Below are positions 8,186 to 16,092 of a stretch of DNA of 64,000 bases, one piece after another. Position 1 is the stretch's first letter. Each line of letters starts with the position of its first letter. The translations under genes and the position numbers were made by a program. The notes beneath the pieces are model-generated. The model searched no databases. It worked only from the letters and a program-made list of their open reading frames with translations, and was not told where the DNA came from. The DNA comes from CAG-217 sp963642245 (GTDB taxonomy: Bacteria > Bacillota > Clostridia > Oscillospirales > Acutalibacteraceae), in contig CAVIFY010000002.1 in the NCBI GenBank assembly GCA_963642245.1, positions 1 through 64,000 of the forward strand. The letters are read 5' to 3'.

Positions 8186-9319
8186 ATGAATCCATTGCAT
8201 GAATTTGCAGCGCTGTTCTCCAACTTCGGCAACATTGATCCCCGTATGATCGTGATGTGGGTGGTTGGCGGCGTGCTGGTCTACCTTGCCATTAAGAAGG
8301 AAATGGAACCCACCCTGCTGCTGCCCATGGGCTTTGGCACCATTTTGGTGAACCTGCCCCTTAGCGGCGCCATTACCCAACCCGGGGCGGAGGAAGGCCC
8401 CATATCCGTCCTGTTTGACGCAGGTATTGCCAACGAGCTGTTCCCGCTGCTGCTGTTTATCGGCATCGGCGCTATGATCGACTTTGGCCCGCTGCTGAAG
8501 AACCCGTGGCTGATGCTCTTTGGTGCAGCCGCCCAGTTCGGTATTTTCTTCACCTTCTTTGTGGCCGGCTTCTTCTTTGATATTAACGACGCCGCGTCCA
8601 TCGCCATCATCGGCGCTGCCGACGGCCCCACTTCCATCTTTGTGGCCAACACCCTGCACTCCAAGTACCTGGGCGCCATTATGGTGGCCGCGTACTCCTA
8701 TATGGCGCTGGTGCCCATTATCCAGCCGCCGGTGATCAAGGCTGTCACCACCAAGAAAGAGCGCCTGATCCGTATGAAGTACCATGCAGGCGATGTGAGC
8801 AAGACCACCAAGATCGTGTTCCCCATCGTGGTAACTGCCGTTGCCGGTTTGGTAGCCCCCAAGTCCGTTGCACTGGTCGGCTTCCTGATGTTCGGTAACC
8901 TGATCCGCGAGTGCGGCGTGCTCAATCAGCTGTCCGATACGGCGCAGAACGCTTTTGCCAACATTATCACCATTCTGCTGGGTCTGACCGTTGCGGCCAA
9001 GATGCACTATCAGGACTTTGTCACCTGGGAGACCCTGATGATCCTGGGCCTGGGCCTGGTTGCCTTTATCTTTGATACCGTAGGCGGCGTGATCTTTGCC
9101 AAGTTCATCAACCTGTTCCTGCCCAAGGAAAAGAAGATCAACCCCATGATCGGTGCAGCCGGTATCTCCGCATTCCCCATGAGCGGGCGTGTGGTCAACC
9201 AGCTGGGTCTGAAAGAGGACCCGCAGAACTTCCTGCTGATGTACTCCATCAGCGTCAATGTTTCCGGCCAGATCGCCTCCGTTATTGCCGGCGGCCTGAT
9301 CCTGACCCTGGTATCGTAA
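8186..9319 (+). CDS. oadB: Na+-translocating decarboxylase beta subunit (OadB/MmdB/GcdB family)
   Basis: Integral membrane subunit (377 residues) that couples decarboxylation of a carboxybiotin intermediate to Na+ export; family members serve oxaloacetate, methylmalonyl-CoA or glutaconyl-CoA decarboxylases. Multiple helices are visible, with the strongly conserved Na+-site segment GAADGPTS carrying Asp146. The later GAAGISAFPMSGRVV segment is also typical. Length matches the shorter members. A small gamma-like gene follows after 12 nt. The carboxyltransferase alpha and biotin-carrier subunits are not in the window, so the substrate cannot be assigned and those subunits must be encoded elsewhere. 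Confidence 0.93.
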   Translation: MNPLHEFAALFSNFGNIDPRMIVMWVVGGVLVYLAIKKEMEPTLLLPMGFGTILVNLPLSGAITQPGAEEGPISVLFDAGIANELFPLLLFIGIGAMIDFGPLLKNPWLMLFGAAAQFGIFFTFFVAGFFFDINDAASIAIIGAADGPTSIFVANTLHSKYLGAIMVAAYSYMALVPIIQPPVIKAVTTKKERLIRMKYHAGDVSKTTKIVFPIVVTAVAGLVAPKSVALVGFLMFGNLIRECGVLNQLSDTAQNAFANIITILLGLTVAAKMHYQDFVTWETLMILGLGLVAFIFDTVGGVIFAKFINLFLPKEKKINPMIGAAGISAFPMSGRVVNQLGLKEDPQNFLLMYSISVNVSGQIASVIAGGLILTLVS

Positions 9320-9331
9320 GGAGGATATTGT

Positions 9332-9526
9332 ATGCAGACTTTATTTGCTTCTCTGCTGGCTGTGATCACCATGGCCATCCACGCCCAGTCCTGGAAGACC
9401 ACCCTGCCGGATATGCTCTTTGGTATGCTGGGTATCTTCATCGTCATCGGCGTGATCATTCTTGCCACCTATGCACTGAACAAAGTGTCTTCCAAAAAGA
9501 AGAAAGACGACAAGGACGAGAAATAA
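9332..9526 (+). CDS. Small membrane protein, probable decarboxylase gamma subunit (OadG-like)
   Basis: A 64-residue protein with two hydrophobic stretches (about 3-18 and 29-50) and a highly charged Lys/Asp/Glu tail (KKKKDDKDEK). In Na+-pump decarboxylases the gamma subunit is a small single-pass protein that anchors the complex and helps biotin-dependent decarboxylation; the segment GMLGIFIVIGVIILATY resembles it. The location 12 nt behind oadB supports this. It is shorter than usual OadG (about 80-120 residues) and lacks an obvious Zn-binding or Pro-rich C-terminus. AAGGAGG precedes the ATG; a terminator follows. Confidence 0.65.
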   Translation: MQTLFASLLAVITMAIHAQSWKTTLPDMLFGMLGIFIVIGVIILATYALNKVSSKKKKDDKDEK

Positions 9527-9540
9527 ACAAAAATGAAACC

Positions 9541-9573
9541 CAAAAGCGCTCGGCAATGCCCGGGCGCTTTTTC
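9541..9573 (+). terminator. Terminator after the oadB operon
   Basis: GC-rich hairpin AAAGCGC / GCGCTTT with a CGGC/GCCCG inner part, followed by TTTTT. Confidence 0.75.
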
Positions 9574-9589
9574 TGTGCAAAAAACAGGG

Positions 9590-9618
9590 TTGCAAAATGC
9601 GACATTCTATTGTATAAT
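9590..9618 (+). promoter_or_regulatory. Promoter of the pheST T-box transcript
   Basis: TTGCAA and TATAAT with a 17-nt spacer directly precede the T-box leader. Confidence 0.8.
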
Positions 9619-9624
9619 ATAGGC

Positions 9625-9892
9625 AAATTCAAACGCTATGACGAAGAAAAGTAGCGCACCCCCTGCTGTTTAGAGAGCCGTGGCCTTGGCTGAAAGCCGC
9701 CGCACAGCACCCTGCGTGAAGTTCCCTTCCGAGCGGTTTTGCTGAACCACAGTAGGCAAAAACGGTGTGAGCACCGTTATCAGGCTCAAAGAGTGTTTGC
9801 TCCGATTGGCACTTGCCAACTTGCAAAAAACAGGGTGGTACCGCAGGTAATTCCGACTTGTCCCTATACTGACGGGGCAAGTCGTTTTTTTA
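9625..9892 (+). ncRNA. T-box leader (Phe specifier) of pheST
   Basis: Untranslated leader that senses uncharged tRNA-Phe and decides between termination and readthrough. Visible elements in order are the stem I base (AGTAGCGC), the GA motif AGAGAG at 9672-9677, a specifier region ending in CCTTCCGAGC with TTC at 9722-9724 as the likely Phe codon, the T-box AGGGTGGTACCGC at 9832-9844, and a terminator with stem CGACTTGTCCC / GGGGCAAGTCG at 9854-9884 followed by seven T. The UGGU part of the T-box pairs with the tRNA acceptor end, and the following bases can form the competing antiterminator. Its place directly before pheS agrees with the specifier. It explains the roughly 400-nt gap before pheS. 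Confidence 0.92.
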
Positions 9893-9939
9893 TTTGCACA
9901 CTGCCGCGAGCAATACAGAATGAAAGAAAGGATACCAAG

Positions 9940-10959
9940 ATGAAAGCACAACTGGAACAAATCCGCCGGGCCGCCAAGGAAGCACTGGCCTCCTTTGACA
10001 GCGCCGAGCAGCTGGAAAAAGCCCGTATTCAGTACCTGGGCAAAAAGGGTGAGCTGACCGCTATTTTGAAGCAGATGGGCAAGCTGTCTGCCGAGGAACG
10101 CCCGGTGATCGGCCAACTGGCCAACGAGATCCGCAAGGACATTGAGGACACCATTGCCGGCAAATCCGCAGAGATCAAAAAGGCCGCCCAGGAGAAACGG
10201 CTGGCCGAGGAGACCCTGGATGTGACCATGCCCGGCACCCTGCCCCGGATCGGCTACAAGCACCCGCTGTCCATCGTTCTGGATGAGATCAAGGACATTT
10301 TTATGGGCATGGGCTTTGACATTGCCGAGGGCCCGGAGGTGGAGTACGACTACTACAACTTTGAGGCGCTGAATATCCCCAAGGACCACCCGGCCAGAGA
10401 CACCCAGGACACCTTTTATATCAACGACAATATCGTGCTGCGGACCCAGACCTCCCCGGTACAGATCCGCGTGATGGAAAAGACACAGCCCCCCATTCGC
10501 ATTATTGCCCCGGGCCGCGTGTTCCGCTCCGACGCGGTAGACGCCACCCACTCTCCCCTGTTCCACCAGATCGAGGGCTTGGTGGTAGACAAAGGCATTA
10601 CCATGGCAGACCTGAAAGGCACCCTGGAGACCTTTGCCAAGCGGCTGTACGGCGAGGACACCAAGATCCGCCTGCGCCCCCATCACTTCCCCTTTACGGA
10701 GCCCAGCTGCGAAATTGATGTAAGCTGCTTTAAGTGCGGCGGCAAGGGCTGCCCGTTCTGCAAGGGCGAAGGCTGGGTAGAAATTCTCGGCGGCGGTATG
10801 GTGCACCCCAAGGTGCTGAAAAACGGCGGCGTAGACCCGGATGTGTACAGCGGCTTTGCCTTTGGCGTAGGCCTGGAGCGGTTGGTACTGTTCCGCTTTA
10901 ACATTGACGATATGCGTTTGCTGTATGAGAACGATATGCGTTTTCTGTCCCAGTTCTAA
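9940..10959 (+). CDS. pheS: Phenylalanyl-tRNA synthetase alpha subunit
   Basis: Catalytic subunit (339 residues) of the alpha2-beta2 PheRS, which charges tRNA-Phe. An N-terminal coiled coil (about 1-90) is followed by the class II synthetase core: motif 2 around the segment APGRVFRSDAVDATHSPLFHQ (about residues 188-208), and motif 3 with FAFGVGLERLVLFRF near 307-321. I chose the ATG at 9940 with AAAGGA upstream because the longer open frame would start inside the T-box leader. The cluster CFKCGGKGCPFC near residues 262-273 is found in some family members. pheT follows after 12 nt. Confidence 0.96.
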   Translation: MKAQLEQIRRAAKEALASFDSAEQLEKARIQYLGKKGELTAILKQMGKLSAEERPVIGQLANEIRKDIEDTIAGKSAEIKKAAQEKRLAEETLDVTMPGTLPRIGYKHPLSIVLDEIKDIFMGMGFDIAEGPEVEYDYYNFEALNIPKDHPARDTQDTFYINDNIVLRTQTSPVQIRVMEKTQPPIRIIAPGRVFRSDAVDATHSPLFHQIEGLVVDKGITMADLKGTLETFAKRLYGEDTKIRLRPHHFPFTEPSCEIDVSCFKCGGKGCPFCKGEGWVEILGGGMVHPKVLKNGGVDPDVYSGFAFGVGLERLVLFRFNIDDMRLLYENDMRFLSQF

Positions 10960-10971
10960 GGAGGTGCAAGT

Positions 10972-13371
10972 ATGATTTTATCCAGAAAATGGACCAACGA
11001 TTATGTGGACCTGACCGATATTGATAACAAGACCTTTTGCGACGAAATGACCCTGTCCGGCTCCAAGGTGGAGGGGTATGAAGTGGAAGGCAGCGATATT
11101 GAGAATGTAGTTGTCGGCCAGGTGCTTTCTATGGAGAAACACCCGGACTCCGACCACCTGTGGGTGTGCCAGGTGTCCGTAGGCGGCGAGGCGCCGCTTC
11201 AAATCGTCACCGGTGCCCAAAACTTAAAGCCCATGGACATTGTGCCGGTGGCACTGGTGGGCGCTACGGTGATCAACCGCAAAGACCATAAGTTAGAAAA
11301 AATCAAAAAGGGCAAGCTGCGGGGCATTGCGTCCGCCGGTATGCTGTGCTCCTTTGACGAGCTGGGTCTGACCCAAAACGACTTCCCCTACGCCTGCGCC
11401 GACGGCATTTTTGTGCTGGGGGACGACTGCGACAAGACCCTGGGTATGGATATTCACCAGGCCATCGGCTATGACGACACCTGCGTTGAGTTTGAGATCA
11501 CCTCCAACCGGTGCGACTGCCTGTCTGTCACCGGCCTGGCTCGCGAGGCGGCGGCCACCTTTGACCGTCCCTTTACCCTGCCGGAGCCGGAAGTAAAACC
11601 CGGCCACGGCAATGTAAACGACCTGCTGCAAGTGCACATTGAGGACGGCGAAAAGTGCTACCGTTACACCGGCGCCGTGGTAGAGAATGTGCGGGTCAAG
11701 GAGTCTCCCCGCTGGCTGCGGGAGCGGCTGCGTGCCTGCGGCGTGCGCCCCATCAGCAATATTGTAGATATTACCAACTATGTGATGCTGGAGTACGGCC
11801 AGCCCATGCACGCCTTTGACCTGCGTTACCTGGTAGGCAACACGGTGAATGTGCGCAACGCCAAGGCCGGTGAGACCATCACCACCCTGGACGGCGAGAC
11901 CCGGGAGCTGACGGAGAATATGCTGGTGATCGCCGATACGGAGAAGCCTGTAGCCGTTGCCGGTGTAATGGGCGGCGAGTACAGCGGCATTATGGACGAC
12001 ACCACCACCATCGTGTTTGAGTCCGCCTGCTTTAACGGCACCTGCGTGCGCCGCACCGCCAAGGCGCTGGGTATGCGCACCGAGGCCTCTGCCCGGTACG
12101 AGAAAGAGCTGGACCCCAACCAGACCATGCGCGCCTTAAAGCGTGCGCTCCAGCTGGTACAGCTGCTGGACGCCGGCGATGTGGTAGACGGCGTGGTGGA
12201 CTGCTGCAAGAAAGTAAAAGAGCAGGTCACCGTAGATTGGGACTACCAGTGGATCAATCGGTTCATCGGCTTTGATCTCAGCGAGCAGCAGATGATCGAC
12301 ATTTTGAAGAAGATCGACTTTGATGTGCGCGACGGCAAGGTCTATGCCCCCACATTCCGCAACGATATTGAGCACCTGGCAGACCTGGCGGAGGAAGTGG
12401 CCCGGTTCTACGGCTTCCACAACATTCCCAACCATATGCTGCAAGGCGCCGCCAACGGCAAGCTGACCCACCGCCAGTCCTTTGAGCGCAAGCTGGGCAA
12501 TACCCTGCTGGCCTGCGGCTGCACTGAGGTATCCACCTTTAGCTTTATCAGCCCCAAGGCCTATGACAAGATCTGCCTGCCCCCGGACAGCGAAATGCGC
12601 AACTCCATTGTGATCCTGAACCCCCTGGGCGAGGACACCAGCATTATGCGCACCACCATTCTGCCCTCTATGCTGGATGTGCTGTCCTTTAACTACAACC
12701 ACAAGACGGAGGCCGCTTGTATGTACGAGATGGGCACCGTCTACACCCCCACCACCCCGGACAAGCTACCTATCGAGAGCCAAAAGGTCACCATCGGTAT
12801 GTACGGCGACGGCGCAGACTTCTTTGCGCTCAAGGGCATTGTGGAAAAGCTGCTGGACTGCCTGCATGTGGACAACTACGATGTGGAGCCGGTAAAGGAT
12901 AACCCCACCTTCCACCCGGGCCGTACCGCCGCCTTTACCATTGACGGCAAGGTGCTGGCAACTCTGGGCGAGGTGCACCCCACCGTGGCAGAGAACTACG
13001 CCATCGGCACCCGGGTCTATCTGGCAGAGCTGGATGTGAACACCGCTTACGAGAACGAGAGCGGCACCCGAACCCACAAGCCCCTGCCCAAGTACCCGGC
13101 CAGCAACCGCGACCTGGCCTTTGTGTGCGACAAGGACATTCCGGTGCTGAAGTTGCAGCGGGCCATCGGCGAGGCCGTAGGCAAGACCCTGGAGAGCGTT
13201 AAGCTCTTTGATGTGTACCAGGGCGAGCAGATCGAAAAGGGCAAAAAGAGCGTGGCGTTCAACATTCGTATGCGCGCCCACGACCGCACCCTTACCGACG
13301 ATGAGGCCGACGCCGCTATGAAACGGGTGGTCAAAGCCCTGGATAAAATGGGCATTAGCCTGCGGAGTTGA
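10972..13371 (+). CDS. pheT: Phenylalanyl-tRNA synthetase beta subunit
   Basis: Beta subunit of PheRS, 799 residues, complete. Visible in order are the tRNA-binding OB-fold domain (about 40-150, with HPDSDHLWVC), the B3/B4 editing domain (about 210-380), the B5 domain (about 400-470), the catalytic-like core (about 480-690) and the C-terminal FDX-ACB anticodon-binding domain (about 705-799, KYPASNRDLAFVCD to DKMGISLRS). AAGGAGGTG precedes the ATG. It is cotranscribed with pheS under T-box control. Confidence 0.96.
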   Translation: MILSRKWTNDYVDLTDIDNKTFCDEMTLSGSKVEGYEVEGSDIENVVVGQVLSMEKHPDSDHLWVCQVSVGGEAPLQIVTGAQNLKPMDIVPVALVGATVINRKDHKLEKIKKGKLRGIASAGMLCSFDELGLTQNDFPYACADGIFVLGDDCDKTLGMDIHQAIGYDDTCVEFEITSNRCDCLSVTGLAREAAATFDRPFTLPEPEVKPGHGNVNDLLQVHIEDGEKCYRYTGAVVENVRVKESPRWLRERLRACGVRPISNIVDITNYVMLEYGQPMHAFDLRYLVGNTVNVRNAKAGETITTLDGETRELTENMLVIADTEKPVAVAGVMGGEYSGIMDDTTTIVFESACFNGTCVRRTAKALGMRTEASARYEKELDPNQTMRALKRALQLVQLLDAGDVVDGVVDCCKKVKEQVTVDWDYQWINRFIGFDLSEQQMIDILKKIDFDVRDGKVYAPTFRNDIEHLADLAEEVARFYGFHNIPNHMLQGAANGKLTHRQSFERKLGNTLLACGCTEVSTFSFISPKAYDKICLPPDSEMRNSIVILNPLGEDTSIMRTTILPSMLDVLSFNYNHKTEAACMYEMGTVYTPTTPDKLPIESQKVTIGMYGDGADFFALKGIVEKLLDCLHVDNYDVEPVKDNPTFHPGRTAAFTIDGKVLATLGEVHPTVAENYAIGTRVYLAELDVNTAYENESGTRTHKPLPKYPASNRDLAFVCDKDIPVLKLQRAIGEAVGKTLESVKLFDVYQGEQIEKGKKSVAFNIRMRAHDRTLTDDEADAAMKRVVKALDKMGISLRS

Positions 13372-13433
13372 CCGAAAAAACGGACAACTGCCCGGTAATT
13401 TGGCCGGAATATCGGAATTTTTGCATTTTAATA

Positions 13434-13462
13434 TTGTAATTATTCCAAAAACTGTATATAAT
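13434..13462 (+). promoter_or_regulatory. Promoter of ireB
   Basis: TTGTAA and TATAAT with a 17-nt spacer, about 25 nt before the GTG start of ireB. Confidence 0.7.
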
Positions 13463-13486
13463 GAAGTGTACGGAGGTGACTTTACC

Positions 13487-13729
13487 GTGACAGATAAGAC
13501 CATGACATTTCGAATCGGTGATGAAAAAGAGGATGTTATGAAGGAAACCCTGACCCAGGTGTTTGACGCCCTGCGGGAAAAGGGGTACAATCCCATTAAC
13601 CAGATCGTAGGCTATCTGCTGTCTGAGGACCCCACCTACATCACCACCCACAACAACGCCCGCAGCCTGATCCGCCGGATCGACCGGGACGAGTTGTTGG
13701 CCGCTATGGTAAAGTCCTACTTAGATTAA
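13487..13729 (+). CDS. ireB: IreB-family regulatory phosphoprotein (UPF0297)
   Basis: Small regulator of 80 residues. In Enterococcus IreB is phosphorylated on N-terminal threonines by the PASTA kinase IreK and modulates cephalosporin resistance. The sequence KETLTQVFDALREKGYNPIN and the following QIVGYLLSEDPTYITTHNNAR are family hallmarks. N-terminal threonines at residues 2, 5 and 7 (TDKTMTF) are candidate phosphosites. I chose GTG 13487 because GGAGGTGA lies 8-10 nt upstream; the open frame begins earlier, before the promoter. It shares a transcript with the hypothetical gene 18 nt downstream. The usual neighbour ruvX is absent here. Confidence 0.93.
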   Translation: MTDKTMTFRIGDEKEDVMKETLTQVFDALREKGYNPINQIVGYLLSEDPTYITTHNNARSLIRRIDRDELLAAMVKSYLD

Positions 13730-13747
13730 AATAAAGGAGGCGTTCCC

Positions 13748-14041
13748 TTGGCGAAGAAAGGCGAATTCTTGGAATACAAAGGCAGACCGCTGGTACGCTG
13801 CGGCAACACCATTTACTACGGCAGTATGGCCGACCCGTTCGTTGTGTGTCTGAAGGTGCAGAGCGAGAAGAAGCAGGGCGACCAGACCATTGCCGACAAA
13901 GTGATCATTCAGCTGCTGAATACGGACGAGCAGATCTCGCCCAAAGAACAGGTGGTCAAAAAGAGTGAAAAGACCGGCCTGTTCAATGCGCTGGACCTGG
14001 GTGCCGTTTGGCTGGAAAGAGCCTTAAAGAAAAACGCATAA
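13748..14041 (+). CDS. Conserved hypothetical protein after ireB
   Basis: A 97-residue soluble protein that I do not assign to a named family. It opens with MAKKGEFLEYKGRPLVRCGNT, has a beta-rich first half (YYGSMADPFVVCLKV) and a charged middle (KVIIQLLNTDEQISPKEQVVKKSEK), and ends with a helix (LDLGAVWLERALKK). The start is TTG with AAAGGAGG 7-8 nt upstream; no ATG is available near the N-terminus. Its position behind ireB suggests a housekeeping role or a link with cell-envelope signalling, but nothing in the sequence shows a reaction. Two consecutive terminators follow. Confidence 0.8.
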   Translation: MAKKGEFLEYKGRPLVRCGNTIYYGSMADPFVVCLKVQSEKKQGDQTIADKVIIQLLNTDEQISPKEQVVKKSEKTGLFNALDLGAVWLERALKKNA

Positions 14042-14058
14042 CCCCAAGTAACCAAAAG

Positions 14059-14092
14059 AACCGAGTGCAAATTGCACTCGGTTTTCTTTTTG
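14059..14092 (+). terminator. First terminator after the ireB operon
   Basis: Palindrome AACCGAGTGCAA / TTGCACTCGGTT (12 bp) followed by TTTTCTTTTT. Confidence 0.9.
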
Positions 14093-14103
14093 CCAGCTCC
14101 CGT

Positions 14104-14148
14104 CCCCTGCCCTTATTGCGGATTGCACAAGGGCGGGGGCGTTTTTTT
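14104..14148 (+). terminator. Second terminator after the ireB operon
   Basis: Stem CCCCTGCCCTT / AAGGGCGGGGG with a 14-nt loop, followed by GCGTTTTTTT. Tandem terminators insulate the next gene. Confidence 0.8.
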
Positions 14149-14162
14149 ATGCAATATGTGAA

Positions 14163-14191
14163 TTGACTTCACCGGATCGACAACTTATAAT
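14163..14191 (+). promoter_or_regulatory. Promoter of the secreted LCAT-like hydrolase
   Basis: TTGACT and TATAAT with a 17-nt spacer, about 50 nt before the ATG at 14242. Confidence 0.75.
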
Positions 14192-14241
14192 TAAGATAAG
14201 GGTAATTCTATGCACTTTTGCAACGGAAGGGGCAACTGAAT

Positions 14242-15909
14242 ATGAAGACAAAATTACGCAGCCTGCTGTGCGGTCTGCTGGCGCTGGTGCTGGTGTGTTC
14301 CTGCGCCGGTGCGGCCTTTGCCAAGGACAACGGCGCCACGCCGGTGATCTCTGTGCACGGTATGGGCGGCTCCGGGCTGTACCTGGACCCGGGCACGGAG
14401 AATGAGCAGCAAGTGGGCGTGTTTGACGCCAAAAGCCTGCTCAGCCGGGGCGGACTGATCCAAAATGTGCTGGACGCCATTGGCGGCAAGCAGACGGACC
14501 CGGACGCCGTTATTGACCAGATCGCCGATCTGATGAACGACTACCGCACCATCGCCTGCGACGAGGACGGCAACAGTCTTTACAATGTAGACATCACCAA
14601 CTACTGGACCGACAGCCTAAAGAACCACCCGGGCTACCTGACCGGCACCAGCAACGAGCCGGCCATTTGCCGCCAGGTGGCGCAGAATATCGGCGCGGAC
14701 AAGGTGTATGCCTTTAACTACGATTGGCGGCTGGACGCCTGCGAAACGGCGGCCAAGCTGGCAGACTTTGTGGACCGGGTCAAGGCTCAAACCGGCAAAA
14801 AGCAGGTGACTCTGATCGGCGCCTCCGAGGGCACGGTGATCCTCAGCGCCTACATAGATCAGTACGGCGACCGGGGCGATATTCGCCGCCTGGTGATGAT
14901 CGACGGGGCGCTCACCGGCGTGTCCGTGACCAAGCTGTTTTGCCAGGATCTGCTGTTTGACGCGGATGTGGTCAAGAAATATTTGGACCGAGTGACCACC
15001 TCTTACCACAACCCGGACTTTGACTTTAGCCAGCTGAACCGACTGGCCAACAGCCTGAATGTGGGCTATCTGTGCGACTTCCTGACTCAAGTGGCAGAGG
15101 ACCCGGCGCTGGCAGAGCGGGTGTATAACGAGATCTTTTACCCGGTGTTCGGCTGCATTCCCATGCTGTGGGAGTTTATCCCCTATGATGATTTTGACGA
15201 CAGCGTGGAAGCTATGACCGCCATCGGCTTTTTGGACCGAGGCAGCGGCCTTTATAAGAAGATCACCCGCTACCATAAGGTGCAAAAGCGCCTGCCTGCC
15301 AACCTGAAAGCCCTGCAAAAGGGCGGCACCGATGTGGTGATCGTGGCCAACTACGGCCTGCCCAATATCCCCATCAACTCTGCGTATGCCAATCAAACGG
15401 ATATTCTCATTGACACCAAGTATGCCTCCGTTGGCGCCACCACGGCGGACTATGGCAAGACCTTAAAGCGCACCGGCGCCCATGTGTCGCCGGACCGCAT
15501 TGTGGACGCCTCCACCTGCGCCCTGCCAGACAACACCTGGTTCTTTAAGGGCGTGGCCCATGTGAACTTCTGGTACGACAGCCAGGCCTCTAAATTCCTG
15601 GCCGGGCTGATCACCAACCCGGAGAAAAAGCAGTCGGTTCAGACGGTGAAAACCGCCACCGGCAACGGCCAATTTGTAAACACGGACGAAAAGCAAAACA
15701 TCGTTCCCTTTAGCACCGACAGCGGCACAAACAGCAGCGGTACAAAGAACGCCATTCCCATGAATACCGCAGCCGCAACCGCTAAGTCCCCTGCTACCGG
15801 CGCCCATTGGAGCCTGGCTGTGGGCGGCAGCGGCCTGGCCGCCTCCGGCGTGCTCTTTGCCCTGCATTCCCTGTTTGCCAAAAAGAAGAACGACACAGCA
15901 ACCAAATAA
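14242..15909 (+). CDS. Secreted LCAT-like alpha/beta hydrolase (putative lipase/acyltransferase)
   Basis: Exported protein of 555 residues. A signal peptide is clear at 1-27 (MKTKLRSLLCGLLALVLVCS, ending AFA). The mature part resembles the lecithin:cholesterol acyltransferase branch of alpha/beta hydrolases: an early oxyanion-type segment VISVHGMGGSG (about 35-45), YAFNYDWRLD (about 156-165) and the nucleophile elbow GASEG with Ser195. Plausible later Asp/His members of the triad lie in the region 390-450 (for example HVNFWYDSQ). A Ser/Thr/Asn-rich linker leads to a C-terminal hydrophobic helix (about 523-545) and the basic tail KKKND, so it is probably anchored in the membrane facing outward. 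No LPxTG motif is seen. Substrate could be lipid or another ester. It is a monocistronic unit. Confidence 0.75.
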   Translation: MKTKLRSLLCGLLALVLVCSCAGAAFAKDNGATPVISVHGMGGSGLYLDPGTENEQQVGVFDAKSLLSRGGLIQNVLDAIGGKQTDPDAVIDQIADLMNDYRTIACDEDGNSLYNVDITNYWTDSLKNHPGYLTGTSNEPAICRQVAQNIGADKVYAFNYDWRLDACETAAKLADFVDRVKAQTGKKQVTLIGASEGTVILSAYIDQYGDRGDIRRLVMIDGALTGVSVTKLFCQDLLFDADVVKKYLDRVTTSYHNPDFDFSQLNRLANSLNVGYLCDFLTQVAEDPALAERVYNEIFYPVFGCIPMLWEFIPYDDFDDSVEAMTAIGFLDRGSGLYKKITRYHKVQKRLPANLKALQKGGTDVVIVANYGLPNIPINSAYANQTDILIDTKYASVGATTADYGKTLKRTGAHVSPDRIVDASTCALPDNTWFFKGVAHVNFWYDSQASKFLAGLITNPEKKQSVQTVKTATGNGQFVNTDEKQNIVPFSTDSGTNSSGTKNAIPMNTAAATAKSPATGAHWSLAVGGSGLAASGVLFALHSLFAKKKNDTATK

Positions 15910-15929
15910 TACCCATACATAAACCAACG

Positions 15930-15960
15930 CCCCCCTTGTATAAACAAGGGGGATATTTTT
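15930..15960 (+). terminator. Terminator after the LCAT-like gene
   Basis: Stem CCCCCTTG / CAAGGGGG followed by ATATTTTT. Confidence 0.82.
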
Positions 15961-15998
15961 ACCCAAAACCAAAAATCACAAGCACAGTATCACACCGC

Positions 15999-16017
15999 GG
16001 GCGGATAATATCCGCCC
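15999..16017. repeat. Short perfect palindrome (REP-like)
   Basis: GGGCGGATAATATCCGCCC has 9-nt perfect arms around one base and is followed by CCTACG. From memory, very similar GC-rich palindromes ending in CCCCTACG are dispersed in intergenic regions of gut Clostridia, so I treat it as a REP-like element; its copy number cannot be seen here. Confidence 0.5.
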
Positions 16018-16055
16018 CTACGCCCATTATCTTGCAAATCATATTCAAAAAATAG

Positions 16056-16091
16056 CGGCTCCCCTTTGTGCAAGGAGAGCCGTGTTTTCTG
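16056..16091. terminator. Hairpin repeat copy 1, terminator of the PPC/FN3 gene
   Basis: A 36-nt element with stem GGCTCCCCTT / AAGGAGAGCC. Read on the minus strand it is followed by GCTATTTTTTG, so it can terminate the gene that ends at 16093; on the plus strand GTGTTTTCTG follows. It matches the element at 17613-17648 in 32 of 36 positions. Confidence 0.75.
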
Positions 16092-16092
16092 C

